Under the pieces are notes generated by a model. That model searched no databases. It had not been told where the DNA came from and was given only the letters and a program-made list of their open reading frames with translations. Positions 17,860 through 27,205 of a stretch of DNA of 64,000 nt are shown piece after piece; the first letter of the stretch is position 1, and every line of letters starts with the position of its first letter. A program made the translations under genes and the position numbers. The stretch spans positions 62,001 through 126,000 of the forward strand of contig JAGWVU010000008.1 of the NCBI GenBank assembly GCA_018970725.1, given 5' to 3'. The DNA is from Verrucomicrobiota bacterium. Lineage in GTDB: Bacteria; Verrucomicrobiota; Verrucomicrobiia; Verrucomicrobiales; DEV007.

Positions 17860-20712
17860 ATGACTGCATTTTCCCGATTCCGCACCGGCCTCAGCGTGTT
17901 GGCGCTGGCCTTGGTCGCTTCCTTGCCAGCCCAGCAGACCGCCCCGGAAGCCTCGCCTCAATGGGCGCATCAAGGCACGGACCTTTCTCCCGATCCCGCC
18001 GCCGTCTGGGGAGCGTTGGAAAACGGTTTGCGTTATGTCATCCTGCCGCACGCGGAACCTCCGGGGCGGGCCAGTCTGCGCTTGTTTGTCGATGCCGGTT
18101 CCCTGATGGAAGAGGAGGACCAGCAGGGTCTCGCCCATTTCCTCGAGCACATGGCCTTCAACGGCACCCGGAATTACCCGCCCGGGGAGCTGGTGGGTTA
18201 CCTGCAACGCCTCGGGATGGGTTTTGGCTCCGACACCAATGCCCACACCTTTTTCAAGGAGACGGTCTACAAATTGGAATTGCCGAAGACCAGTCCGGAC
18301 CTGCTCGACAACGGGTTGCAGGTTCTCCGGGACTATGCGGACGGGCTTCTCTTTGAGGAGAAAGAGATCGACGATGAGCGGGGCATCATCCTTGCGGAGA
18401 AGCGGGACCGGGATTCCCCGGAATGGCGCGCGTTCGTCGACTGGACCGAATTCGCCCTCTCCGGGACCCTGGTGAGCAAGAGATTGCCCATCGGCACCGA
18501 GGAAGTCATCAAAACGGCTCCGAAAAAGCGGTTCACCGATTTCTACAACAAATGGTATACCGCCGACCGCATGGTGGTGGTCGTTGTTGGCGACGTGAAA
18601 CCGGACGCGGTGCTTCCCGCGCTCACCAAGCAGTTCCAGGACCTCCGGACCGCCTCGCCGCGCGTGCCGGACCCGGAAATGGGAACGATCCCGCGGCGCG
18701 GCCTTCTGGCGCACCATCACCCGGATTCCGAGGCCACCGAGACCGAAGTCTCCATCGAGATCACGAAACCGGCCCTCCGGGAAAAGGATTCCGTGGCGCG
18801 CCGGGCGAGGGACCTCCGGCGGCTCCTCGCGGGATGGATGGTGACCCGTCGGCTGGAGGTGCTGGGAAAACAGGAGGGCTCCCCGGTCAACCGGGCCTCG
18901 ATGCGCGTCGATGACATCTTTGACCTGAACTTCGCGGATTACGGATCGATCGATGCCTCTTGCGAGCCCGGCAAGTGGGAGGCGGCGCTCTCCGTGATTG
19001 ACCAGGAGTTGCGCCGGGTTCTCAGTTTCGGTTTCACGGTTTCCGAACTGGCGGAGGCCAAGGCGAACTTTTTGGAGCAGGCGGAGAATGGGGCCAAATC
19101 GGCGGCCACCCGCAAGTCCCGGGATCTTTCGGATCTGGTGGTGAGCCGGATTGGATCGGGCCGGGTCTTCACGCATCCGGCGGCGGACCTTGAGCGGGTC
19201 CGCCCGCTGCTGGACGGTCTTGCCCCGGAACAATGTCACGCCGAACTCAAGGAGCTTTGGGGCGATCGTTCCCAAGTCGCAGTACACGTGAGCGGAAACG
19301 TCGTGGTTCCCGGGGGCACGGAAACGATTCTGGCCGCGTATCGCAAGGCGGAGGCGATCCCGGTCGAGGCCCCGGAGAATGCGGCGTCCGCGGAATTCGC
19401 CTACGAGGTGACCGGGGAACCGGCCGCCATCACCAGCCGCAAACACGCAAAGGATCTGGACGTCACCCAGATCGTCTTTGACAACCAGGTCCGGGCCAAT
19501 TTCAAGCCGACCGACTTCCAGACAGACCAGATTCTGGTCAGCGTGCGGATCGGTTCCGGGTTGTTGACCCTGCCACCGGCCAAGCCGGGGCTCGCCGCCT
19601 TCGCCAGCGCCACGTTCCCGGACGCGGGGTTGGAAGCGCACAGCTTGGACGATCTGAAGCGCATCTTCGCCGGCAAGACGGTTTCCAGCCTGTTTCAGGT
19701 GCAGGATGACGCCTTCGAATTTTCCGGCCAGACCCGCCCGGCAGATCTCTTGCTGGAAATGCAATGGCTCGTCGCCAACATCGCCCATCCCGGATATCGG
19801 GAAGAGGCCGAGCGGCAGTTCAAGAAGAACCTCGACCCCCTTTACACCCAGTTGGCCCGGACGCCGGAGGGGATTCTCGCGGATCAGGTGGAACGCTCGA
19901 TCCACGACAACGATCCACGGTTCGGGTATCCCGCGCGCACCGATCTGGAAGCCCGCACCCTCGCCGAGGTTCGCGAATGGCTCACTCCGCATCTCCGGAA
20001 CGCCTACCTGGAGGTTTCCGTGGTGGGCGACTTCGAGCTTGAGCTGGCGATCGATGCCGTGTCCCGGACCTTCGGCAGTCTCCCTCCGCGCCAGGCAACC
20101 AAGGAGCCGATGACGGAGGCCCGGAAAGTTTCGTTCCCGGTCAAGCGGGAAACGCGCGAGATCGCCTACGCCTCGGAAATTCCGAAGGCCATGGTCGCGG
20201 TGTATTGGCCGACGGACGACATGTCCGACATCCGGCGCACCCGTCGGCTGGGCCTTCTCTCTTCGATTCTGCGGGATCGCTTGCGGGTCAAGATCCGGGA
20301 GGAACTCGGGGATGCCTACAGTCCATACGCGCGCAACGTTTCGAGCGAGACCTTCACGGGGTATGGCACGACGTTCGCCCTGGCGGAGACGTCTCCGGAA
20401 CAGGCACCCAAAATGGTGGAGGCGATCCGGCGGATCGGAGCCGCTTTGGCTGCGGAAGGGGTGAGCGAGGATGAATTGGAACGCGCCCGCAAACCGATGA
20501 TCAACATGATCGCCGAATTCCGGCGGACCAACGGTTACTGGATGAACAGCGTGCTCGCTCCGAGTCAGGAGTTCCCCCAGCGCCTCGATTGGGCCCGCAG
20601 CTTCGTGACCGATCACGAGGCGATCACCAAGGCGGACATGGATGCCCTGGCGAAGAAATACTTCGCGGCCGGAAGCGAGTCCGCCTTCCTGATTCTGCCG
20701 GCGGCCAAGTGA
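17860..20712 (+). CDS. Exported M16 zinc peptidase (pitrilysin/insulinase family)
   Basis: This encodes 950 residues. The signal peptide (LSVLALALVASLPAQQ, about 11-26) is followed by two M16 halves. The first half carries the inverted zinc motif HFLEH (His93, Glu96, His97) in GLAHFLEHMAFNGT and the third ligand Glu173 in EIDDERGIILAE, so the active site is complete. The second half, from about residue 480, lacks the zinc motif and contains EELGDAYSPYARN, the segment that usually supplies substrate-binding residues (R/Y motif). This is the standard layout of full-length M16B-type peptidases. It is probably periplasmic. The stop lies 16 bases from the convergent FG-GAP gene. Confidence 0.95.
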   Translation: MTAFSRFRTGLSVLALALVASLPAQQTAPEASPQWAHQGTDLSPDPAAVWGALENGLRYVILPHAEPPGRASLRLFVDAGSLMEEEDQQGLAHFLEHMAFNGTRNYPPGELVGYLQRLGMGFGSDTNAHTFFKETVYKLELPKTSPDLLDNGLQVLRDYADGLLFEEKEIDDERGIILAEKRDRDSPEWRAFVDWTEFALSGTLVSKRLPIGTEEVIKTAPKKRFTDFYNKWYTADRMVVVVVGDVKPDAVLPALTKQFQDLRTASPRVPDPEMGTIPRRGLLAHHHPDSEATETEVSIEITKPALREKDSVARRARDLRRLLAGWMVTRRLEVLGKQEGSPVNRASMRVDDIFDLNFADYGSIDASCEPGKWEAALSVIDQELRRVLSFGFTVSELAEAKANFLEQAENGAKSAATRKSRDLSDLVVSRIGSGRVFTHPAADLERVRPLLDGLAPEQCHAELKELWGDRSQVAVHVSGNVVVPGGTETILAAYRKAEAIPVEAPENAASAEFAYEVTGEPAAITSRKHAKDLDVTQIVFDNQVRANFKPTDFQTDQILVSVRIGSGLLTLPPAKPGLAAFASATFPDAGLEAHSLDDLKRIFAGKTVSSLFQVQDDAFEFSGQTRPADLLLEMQWLVANIAHPGYREEAERQFKKNLDPLYTQLARTPEGILADQVERSIHDNDPRFGYPARTDLEARTLAEVREWLTPHLRNAYLEVSVVGDFELELAIDAVSRTFGSLPPRQATKEPMTEARKVSFPVKRETREIAYASEIPKAMVAVYWPTDDMSDIRRTRRLGLLSSILRDRLRVKIREELGDAYSPYARNVSSETFTGYGTTFALAETSPEQAPKMVEAIRRIGAALAAEGVSEDELERARKPMINMIAEFRRTNGYWMNSVLAPSQEFPQRLDWARSFVTDHEAITKADMDALAKKYFAAGSESAFLILPAAK

Positions 20713-20728
20713 GCCAGAACCCTCCCGG

Positions 20729-23398
20729 TTACCGTTTGAGGACCACCGCTGAAGTCTCGTTGTCCGTGAAGGTCAAGACGGCGGCGGTGTTCCCGATCTC
20801 CGTCGTCATTTGGGCCAAACCGGTGACTCCGGCGCCGCTTCCATCCGTGAGGTAAGCGGGCTGAGCGATGCTTTTCACCAAGCTGGAGCCGGTCCGCTCG
20901 TAGCGATGGCCTTTGCGGGCGAGCAATCTTGGCTGGGCATGGGCCACATCGGTTGAAAGGCCCCCAGAGTCAGGCTCGTTTCTCCCGAAGAAAAGCGCCA
21001 GATTGTTCGCCGGGGTGGAATCGGTCAACGTGGCCAGCAGGGAAAAATGGCCGGACCCGGTGGGGTGCACGAGGTTGAATGTGGCGAATCTGGCACCTCC
21101 GCAACCCGGAGCCGCGTCGCCTTCCCGGAGGACAATCCAGGAGTTTCCGAGCAATCCGTATCCGAGGAGCGCTCCGTCATTGGCGGCGTTGATGCCCGGG
21201 CCGCGCAACTGGGCGTGAACGAAGACATGTCCCAAGGTGGAGATGCTGAAGTTCAAGATCCGGTGGAGCACCACGCCGATGGGTAGACCGGAAATCTGGT
21301 CTCCCTTGCGGACGACCAAAGTCACGCCGCCTCCGCCTCGATCCGACCACAAGCCCTCGTTGTTGGCCACGGTCACGCCGGGACCGCTGAGGGTGGCGCG
21401 AAAGACCGTTTCCCCGTTGGCCAAAGAATAGTCGTTGACGCTTTCCCCGATGAAGCTGCTGAAGACTTGGCCGAAACCGGTGCCCGGGGCCGCGGTTCCC
21501 CTTTGGCCCAGCAAGGCGCTATCCTTGAAGACCGCCTGATTCAAGGCGGGAGCCGTTTGCAAACCGGCGGCATAGGCGGTGTAGAGCGATCGGATGGCGG
21601 ACCGGTTGGCGATTTCACCGAGCAGCACCCCGCCCAAACCCGGGGCCGCCGAACCTTCATTGCGGTTGACGGCAAATGCGCCGTCGCCCGTGAACGCGAA
21701 CAGCCCGGAGTCCGAGGCCGGGGCAGCGTTGATCTTGGCGTTGAAGGTGATAAGACCGGTAGTGCCCATGCGGGGTTGGCCCAGTCGGGTCAACTGGGAC
21801 CCCCCAACCGTGCCTCCCTTGCGCACCATGATGGACGGGGCGCGTTGGATGGACAAGAGAATGGCTTCGTTGGTGGAAGGGGTCACGGCCGCGCCCCGGA
21901 GGACCGCCCTCACCAGGCTGCGCTCCGGCGCATTCGCGATCGGATTGAGGAAATCGATCACATTCACTCCCGCGGTGAAGGGGTCGCCCGTCCGGCCCAG
22001 GGTGAAGAGGCCGCCATCGAGATTGGTGTTGCTGCACCAAGCCGACCGGCCTCCGTTGAGCGCGGCGTCGAGGGCCAATCGGCGAGATCCCAACGTGCTG
22101 GTCGGCGCCAAGGCGAGCTGGGTGAAACCGTTGAACACGGTGCCGGGCCGGTCCGGCGTGGTTTGGCCGCGCCGGGCGGCTTCATGGTGTCCGAGAGGGC
22201 TCACGTTCTCGCTGAGCCGTGAGGCGAACGGGCCGAACCTCATCACGCTGCCCACGCTCGACCCGAGGTTGGTGCGGAACGGGATCCCCGCGACCAAGGT
22301 GTCGCCGTTGAGCGCGATGCTTGTGCCAAGGCCTTCGCCCAGGATCAAGGGAGAGGAATGGAAGCATTGCGCGACCTTGCGGAACTCGGCCGGCGCGCCC
22401 GCCGGATAGGTGCTTTCGAGGACGGTCACCATCCCTTGGCCATCCCGGGAAAGCGTCGCGGAAGGGCTGCTCACGGCAAAGAACCGGCCATGCGCCGCCA
22501 CCTTTTTGCCGAAGTTGCCCGCGCCGGTTTCGGACACCAGAATCGTGGCTGTTGCGATATCGGTCACCACCATCCGTCCGTTCGCACCTGCGCCCCCGGG
22601 AGCACCCGCGATCAACAGGCTGCCGCTCACCGCCACTGATGCACCATACTCGTCGTTCGCCACCAATCCCGCGGGATCGGGGATCGCAAAAGCATTTCCC
22701 GTCACGGCGTTGAATGCGTAAACGCGACCCGCCCTGGCGTTTTTGTAAGGGGCGCCGACCACAACGTATTGTCCGCTCACCGCCACACTTTCACCGAAGA
22801 GGTCGCCCGCCGCAGCGTCTGGAGCGAGCAGGCGGTGCAGCAGGGTCCCGGTCCGCGTTTCGAAAACGTAAACCGCTCCTTGGGCCACCCCTGCGGCATC
22901 GGTGGTGCCCGAGGCGCCCACCACCAGAAAACTTCCGGTCATCGCGACGGAGATCCCGAAATAATCACCAGGATTGACCGTGATCGGCTGGAGGAAACGG
23001 ATCAAGGCTCCCGTGGAGAGATTCACGAGGTAGGCGGCTCCGCGACCGCCAGAAAAGGGGGCCCCGATCAAAACCATGTTGCTTCCTGCCGCCATCGAAA
23101 AACCGAAACCGTCCGGGACCCCGGCCGCCAACGGAGAGCGCAGGATGCGCCGCTGCACGCCGGTCTGGGCATCGAGCACCGACACCTCCCCCCGGGGGGA
23201 GCTAAAGGGGCGTGCCGCCAGAATGTGGGTGTCCGTGAGGGCCACGCTGTTCCCGAGCAGCGCCGCGGGATTCAGAGGAGGGCAAAAGAATTCCGCGCTG
23301 GAAAAGACTTGGGACTGACCCGGTGGTGTCGATCCCAGGGACAGGAGGACGATGGCCATCCATGGGGAGAAGACGGAACAGGCGCTGCGAGGCTTCAT
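20729..23398 (-). CDS. Exported FG-GAP propeller protein with a C-terminal repeat region
   Basis: This encodes 889 residues. A signal peptide (about 1-30) leads into an N-terminal half of FG-GAP/integrin-like repeats of roughly 50-60 residues with the phrase FG.S(V/M)A..G...V.GAP (DGFGFSMAAGSNMVLIGAP, GDYFGISVAMTGSFLVVGA, GDLFGESVAVSGQYVVVGAP, NDEYGASVAVSGSLLIAGAP). These suggest a beta-propeller. From about residue 390 a different repeat of about 65-75 residues takes over, with NxxG...F.A.L phrases and VRKGG..., EGSAAPGLGG, and REGDAAPGCGG. It is known from exported PVC proteins with a variable anchor. I chose the ATG at 23398 because the longer open frame begins with TTG. Function unknown. 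Confidence 0.88.
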   Translation of the reverse strand: MKPRSACSVFSPWMAIVLLSLGSTPPGQSQVFSSAEFFCPPLNPAALLGNSVALTDTHILAARPFSSPRGEVSVLDAQTGVQRRILRSPLAAGVPDGFGFSMAAGSNMVLIGAPFSGGRGAAYLVNLSTGALIRFLQPITVNPGDYFGISVAMTGSFLVVGASGTTDAAGVAQGAVYVFETRTGTLLHRLLAPDAAAGDLFGESVAVSGQYVVVGAPYKNARAGRVYAFNAVTGNAFAIPDPAGLVANDEYGASVAVSGSLLIAGAPGGAGANGRMVVTDIATATILVSETGAGNFGKKVAAHGRFFAVSSPSATLSRDGQGMVTVLESTYPAGAPAEFRKVAQCFHSSPLILGEGLGTSIALNGDTLVAGIPFRTNLGSSVGSVMRFGPFASRLSENVSPLGHHEAARRGQTTPDRPGTVFNGFTQLALAPTSTLGSRRLALDAALNGGRSAWCSNTNLDGGLFTLGRTGDPFTAGVNVIDFLNPIANAPERSLVRAVLRGAAVTPSTNEAILLSIQRAPSIMVRKGGTVGGSQLTRLGQPRMGTTGLITFNAKINAAPASDSGLFAFTGDGAFAVNRNEGSAAPGLGGVLLGEIANRSAIRSLYTAYAAGLQTAPALNQAVFKDSALLGQRGTAAPGTGFGQVFSSFIGESVNDYSLANGETVFRATLSGPGVTVANNEGLWSDRGGGGVTLVVRKGDQISGLPIGVVLHRILNFSISTLGHVFVHAQLRGPGINAANDGALLGYGLLGNSWIVLREGDAAPGCGGARFATFNLVHPTGSGHFSLLATLTDSTPANNLALFFGRNEPDSGGLSTDVAHAQPRLLARKGHRYERTGSSLVKSIAQPAYLTDGSGAGVTGLAQMTTEIGNTAAVLTFTDNETSAVVLKR

Positions 23399-23517
23399 GA
23401 GGATCAAAGAACGTGGGCTGCGATGAGGACTGGATTTCCCGGGGAACTCGTCGGGACCGGTGGGAGTTTACGAAAACGGGGGCCGGGGGCAAGCAACATC
23501 GTGATCAGGGGAACCCC

Positions 23518-23546
23518 TTGCTTGTTTATTGTTTTCTCTGTATTAT
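23518..23546 (+). promoter_or_regulatory. Predicted promoter giving a leaderless transcript
   Basis: TTGCTT (23518-23523) and TATTAT (23541-23546) are 17 bases apart, in an unusually AT-rich island (23518-23556). The expected start is about 23552-23555, at the ATG at 23555, and no Shine-Dalgarno sequence precedes it. The -10 box matches consensus at 5 of 6 positions. Confidence 0.5.
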
Positions 23547-23554
23547 TCATAATA

Positions 23555-25570
23555 ATGGGAATCAAATGCCTCGTCTTGTTGGGCTGGCCCCTTTCCTTGG
23601 CGGGGGCCGGGTGGGAAGCGGTTCCCATGGTCTCCGAGTCGATCCGCGCCGCCGGGCATCCGGGTGGGGAAGGGTGCCAGTGGGTGCAGGCGATCGCGAT
23701 TGATTCGCAGGACGGGGCCTTTCTGTTGATGGGGACGGATGTGGGCGGCATTTACCGGAGCACCGATGGAGGGAAGCGCTGGGAGCCCTGCAACGTCGGT
23801 TACCATCCCCGGGGGAATTGTGGATTTGCGGTGGATCCGCACAACGCCGAACGGGCCTTGGCGGTCGGGGCGAACAGCAGCGCGCACCAGAGCCACGGGA
23901 TTTACCTGACCACGGACCAAGCCGCGACGTGGTCGCATGTTTGCAAGGTGGACGGTTATGCGGGATACCGCTCCTACCAGGACAAGATCGCGTTTGATCC
24001 GGGGAGCTATGATCCGGGAATCAAGGGGTCGCGAATCGCCTACTGGTCGGCGCCCGATCCCGTGGGCGGTCTCCATCGATCCGAGGACGGCGGGCGGTCC
24101 TGGAAGCGGATGCGCGGGGATTTCGGCGGGTGCGTCCTGCGGGTCGGTCCGGCCGGGGGGCGATTGTATCTGGGGAACGCGCAGGGATTCCACCGGAGCT
24201 TGGACGGGGGGAGGACCGTCGAGCGGACCTGGGCGGGGGAGGTGCGGGACCTGGCGGTGGTCCCGGGTGAACCTGACAAGGTCTGGGTGGCGACGCCCGG
24301 GAAGCTTTGGGTTTCCGGGGACGCTGGAGCGTCGTTCACGCCGGTTCGCGGGAATTGGCTTCCCGGCAATGTCGTTTCCCTTGCGGTGAGCGGGGCGGAC
24401 AGCCGTCGGATGGTGGTCTGCCAGCAGAGTGGTCCTTACGATTTCTCCATTCATCGTTCCATGGACGGCGGGTTGAATTGGAAGAAGGGTCGCTGGGACA
24501 ACCGGCAGGCGTTCATGCCGTTCAACGGGCGGACCCAGAAGTTCGCCTGGCATCCGTCGGATCCGGAACGGGTCTGGGCCTTGGGCGGGGATTGGATCTC
24601 GAGCAGCCGGGACGGGGGCGCGGTGTTTGCTTGGGACGCGAACGGGTTCACCGGGATGCTGGTGGGCGGACGCTTTGCGTTTCATCCGGAAGACCCGGAC
24701 TTGCTCTACGTCGGTTCCCAGGATTACAACGGGGCGGTGACCCGGGATGGCGGAAAGACCTGGAGTTATTGCAACGCAAGCGGTCACGGATGGGGAGGTT
24801 TCACCTACGGCGCCTATGCCGCGAGCCGCGAGGTTCTCGTCACCCAGGTGGCCGCGGAGTGGAATGCTCCGGGCGTGATCGCCATCAGCCGCAACGGGGG
24901 AAAAAACTTCTCCCGGACCCGGTTCCAATGTTCCGGGTTGCCGACCGGTCACGGCGATCCCAAGAACCCGGAAGTGATCTACCTCAGCGATTGGCGGAGC
25001 GTGGATCTGGGAGGGAACTGGGTCCGGATGGAAGGCTGCAAGGGGGTGTTGACCGCTGCGCGGGACGGAGAGCGCAAAGTCTACGGGGCGGACGGGAGTC
25101 ACGTGGTGGCCTCGGGTGATTTCGGGGCGACTTGGACCAAGGTGGCGACCTTGCCGGCCGCGGTGGTGGACGTGGCCGTGGATCCGGAAGGGGCCTTTTT
25201 CTTCATCGCCGTGGAGGGGCACAGGCTGTTCCGCTTTGGCGGGGGACGGACCGAGGAGATCACCGGGAGGCTTCCGGTGGATCAATACGGGCAGGTCAGT
25301 GTGGCGACGGTCGCCCTGGATCCGGTGGATCCCCGCCGGGTCTATGCCGCCGGTCCCCGGGATCTTTACGCCACGGACGCCTCGGTGGCCCGGTCGAGGG
25401 ACGGCGGAGAGACCTGGGAGGTCCTGACCCGCAACCCCCGGTTGGCACCGGCCGCTTCCGGGCCGGACGGAGCCCGGGAATGCTTTGCCCTGCGGGTCCA
25501 TCCCCGGACCCGTGATCTTTGGGCGGCCGGGGGCTGTTACGGACTCTGGCGATACCCGTTCGAAGAGTAG
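23555..25570 (+). CDS. Exported BNR-repeat (sialidase/GH74-like propeller) protein
   Basis: This encodes 671 residues. A hydrophobic signal segment (CLVLLGWPLSLAGAG, about 5-19) is followed by many BNR/Asp-box repeats: GIYRSTDGGKRWEP, GLHRSEDGGRSWKR, FHRSLDGGRTVER, LWVSGDAGASFTP, IHRSMDGGLNWKK, AVTRDGGKTWSY, AISRNGGKNFSR and VARSRDGGETWEV. Such repeats build six- to ten-blade propellers, as in sialidases, GH74 xyloglucanases and sortilin-like proteins. No sialidase arginine triad or clear GH74 catalytic Asp pair could be assigned, so the activity is open. The ATG at 23555 starts the signal peptide and sits on the predicted transcription start. It is divergent from the FG-GAP gene across 156 bases and convergent with the NHL-repeat gene. 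Confidence 0.88.
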   Translation: MGIKCLVLLGWPLSLAGAGWEAVPMVSESIRAAGHPGGEGCQWVQAIAIDSQDGAFLLMGTDVGGIYRSTDGGKRWEPCNVGYHPRGNCGFAVDPHNAERALAVGANSSAHQSHGIYLTTDQAATWSHVCKVDGYAGYRSYQDKIAFDPGSYDPGIKGSRIAYWSAPDPVGGLHRSEDGGRSWKRMRGDFGGCVLRVGPAGGRLYLGNAQGFHRSLDGGRTVERTWAGEVRDLAVVPGEPDKVWVATPGKLWVSGDAGASFTPVRGNWLPGNVVSLAVSGADSRRMVVCQQSGPYDFSIHRSMDGGLNWKKGRWDNRQAFMPFNGRTQKFAWHPSDPERVWALGGDWISSSRDGGAVFAWDANGFTGMLVGGRFAFHPEDPDLLYVGSQDYNGAVTRDGGKTWSYCNASGHGWGGFTYGAYAASREVLVTQVAAEWNAPGVIAISRNGGKNFSRTRFQCSGLPTGHGDPKNPEVIYLSDWRSVDLGGNWVRMEGCKGVLTAARDGERKVYGADGSHVVASGDFGATWTKVATLPAAVVDVAVDPEGAFFFIAVEGHRLFRFGGGRTEEITGRLPVDQYGQVSVATVALDPVDPRRVYAAGPRDLYATDASVARSRDGGETWEVLTRNPRLAPAASGPDGARECFALRVHPRTRDLWAAGGCYGLWRYPFEE

Positions 25571-25581
25571 GGGGCGTCAGC

Positions 25582-26631
25582 TCAACCCTGCTTGCGCACG
25601 AATTTCTGGATCCGCTTCCCGATGATGTCCCCCGCGTAGAGATCGCCTTTGGCGTCGATCGCGATCGTGTGGAGCCAGTTCACGTCGCCGGGTTTTTCCT
25701 CGCCGTCGCCACCCTTCGGCAGGGTCCAGTGTTCCAGCACCCTGCCATCGGTATTGAACTTCATGAAGAGTTGATCCTTGGGCGGGCAACCGAGCGGGGC
25801 GCCCGGGTATTTGGGATCGCTCAGCCAAGGCATGGGGGAAGAGCCGCAGATCCAGATTTCGTCTTGCGGCGTGACCCAGAAACCCCAGGGCACGAGCACG
25901 TTGGACCAAGTGTCCAGCAACTTGCCGTCGGTGTTGAAGATCTGCACGCGGACGTTGTTGCGGTCCGCCGCGTAAATCCGGCCCTTCGAGTCCGACGCGA
26001 TGGCGTGGACCACGCTGAACTGGCCGGGCCGGGTTCCCAGGGTGCCCCAGGCCTTGCGGTAGTTTCCGCTGGCGTCGAAGTGGACGATCCGTCCGTTTCC
26101 ATAACCGTCGGCGATGAAGATTTCTCCGTCCGGCGTGAAGGTGATGTCGGTCGGTGCCCAGAAATGGCTCTCGTCCTCCCCGCGTTCCCCCGGCGTCCCG
26201 AGGGTGAGGAGCAGCTTGCCGTCGGGCGAATGCTTCCGGACCACGTGGAGACCGCAATCGACGAGCCAGACGTTGCCATCGGCGTCGAATTTGAGCCCGT
26301 GCGGGACGGTCGCCGGGTTTTCCTCGCGCCAGCCCCGGAGGTAGCGGCCATCCGGCGCGTAAACCTGGACCACGGGATTGGAGCGGGTATAGATCCAGAC
26401 GTTCCCCTCACGGTCGAGGGCGATCGCGGGAACGGCGGCGGGGGTGGCCTCGGCGGGGCGTTGGGCCCAACCCGGGACCACCTCGTAGCGAGGGGAGAGG
26501 TTGACCTTCGGGTAGTCGGGCATTTTGGCGGCCTCGGCCGACCCGGCTGCCCGGGAGCCGTCGGGGGAGGTGCAGAGCAGGGCGAGACCGATGGCGGTCG
26601 GGAGCAAGGGCCGGATGGGGGCGGGATTCAT
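25582..26631 (-). CDS. Exported NHL-repeat propeller protein
   Basis: This encodes 349 residues. A signal peptide (about 1-28) is followed by five to six NHL-type repeats: AVPAIALDREGNVWIYTRS, HGLKFDADGNVWLVDCG, APTDITFTPDGEIFIADGYG, HAIASDSKGRIYAADRN and LHTIAIDAKGDLYAGDIIGK. The repeat pattern resembles the propeller of peptidyl-alpha-hydroxyglycine amidating lyase (PAL). PAL catalytic residues cannot be confirmed by eye, and many bacterial members are of unknown activity. It probably acts in the periplasm. It faces the BNR gene tail to tail with only 11 bases between stops. Confidence 0.88.
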   Translation of the reverse strand: MNPAPIRPLLPTAIGLALLCTSPDGSRAAGSAEAAKMPDYPKVNLSPRYEVVPGWAQRPAEATPAAVPAIALDREGNVWIYTRSNPVVQVYAPDGRYLRGWREENPATVPHGLKFDADGNVWLVDCGLHVVRKHSPDGKLLLTLGTPGERGEDESHFWAPTDITFTPDGEIFIADGYGNGRIVHFDASGNYRKAWGTLGTRPGQFSVVHAIASDSKGRIYAADRNNVRVQIFNTDGKLLDTWSNVLVPWGFWVTPQDEIWICGSSPMPWLSDPKYPGAPLGCPPKDQLFMKFNTDGRVLEHWTLPKGGDGEEKPGDVNWLHTIAIDAKGDLYAGDIIGKRIQKFVRKQG

Positions 26632-26751
26632 GCGGTGGGGGCAAAGGTTTTTGAAGGGTGTAAGGCGGAAGCGGGGGATCCGTCAATCCTTTGTGTCAGG
26701 GGAGGAGTGGAGTCGCTTGCCCGGGGCGGAGTCAGGCGCGAGGTTGCCGGG

Positions 26752-27078
26752 ATGTGGGACAAGATGAAGTCGACGGCGCTCCGGCAAGGATTGAACCTGA
26801 TGCTGAGAAAGGATTACGGCGAGGTCACCGAATTGGAATTCGATACCCGGGAGCGCCGCGTGAAAATGCAGTTGCTTTTGAACGGGGAAACGTCATCGAT
26901 CGAGGTTGAGGTCGCCCGGTTCGAGCCGGAATTGGAGGGTGAAGACCTCTATCTGCGCTTGACCGGGATCCGGGTTTCGCGCTCGTGGTTGCAGGAGCTG
27001 GCGCGGGCCGGCTTGGAGGGAAAACGGTTCAAGGTGCCCTCCTCGTTGGCGGGTCTGGCCAAGCTGGCCCTATCGTGA
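26752..27078 (+). CDS. Conserved-looking small protein, unknown function
   Basis: This encodes 108 residues, mainly beta strands then a C-terminal helix. It begins MWDKMKSTALRQGLNLMLR, continues EVTELEFDTRERRVKMQLLL and ends with a basic, helical section RSWLQELARAGLEGKRFKVP. There is no signal peptide or Cys. An in-frame ATG at 26764 is an alternative start. It is 127 bases upstream of nuoG on the same strand but separated by the Rex-like operator, so it is probably a separate unit. I do not recognise the family; coding is supported by codon bias and protein-like composition. Confidence 0.68.
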   Translation: MWDKMKSTALRQGLNLMLRKDYGEVTELEFDTRERRVKMQLLLNGETSSIEVEVARFEPELEGEDLYLRLTGIRVSRSWLQELARAGLEGKRFKVPSSLAGLAKLALS

Positions 27079-27130
27079 GCCCGGTTTGAAGGGGGGAAGT
27101 CGGGCCGGTCAACGGGGTCGGCGGCCTTGC

Positions 27131-27148
27131 TTGTGAAAAATTTCACAA
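27131..27148. promoter_or_regulatory. Rex-type operator upstream of nuoG
   Basis: TTGTGAAAAATTTCACAA is an 18-base inverted repeat with 8-base arms. It fits the published Rex consensus TTGTGAAWWWWTTCACAA at every position. It lies 57 bases upstream of the nuoG start. Rex is an NADH-sensing repressor that often controls nuo, cyd and fermentation genes. A CRP/FNR-like site is the alternative, but the core spacing and the redox operon downstream favour Rex. No rex gene is in the window and no clear -10 box can be placed. Confidence 0.7.
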
Positions 27149-27205
27149 ATTCACCTTGCCCGGAGATTCCCTTGTCACACTTTTCCTGCGCCCCGGGCAG
27201 TACAC

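Noticed and set aside
17707-20616. Long minus-strand open frame (about 969 codons) opposite the M16 peptidase
   Set aside because: It is the antisense shadow of a gene with complete zinc-ligand motifs; no signal peptide or domain pattern is visible.
22769-23554. Upstream extension of the BNR gene frame to 22769
   Set aside because: It lies antisense inside the FG-GAP gene and has no protein-like features; the signal peptide and promoter fix the start at 23555.
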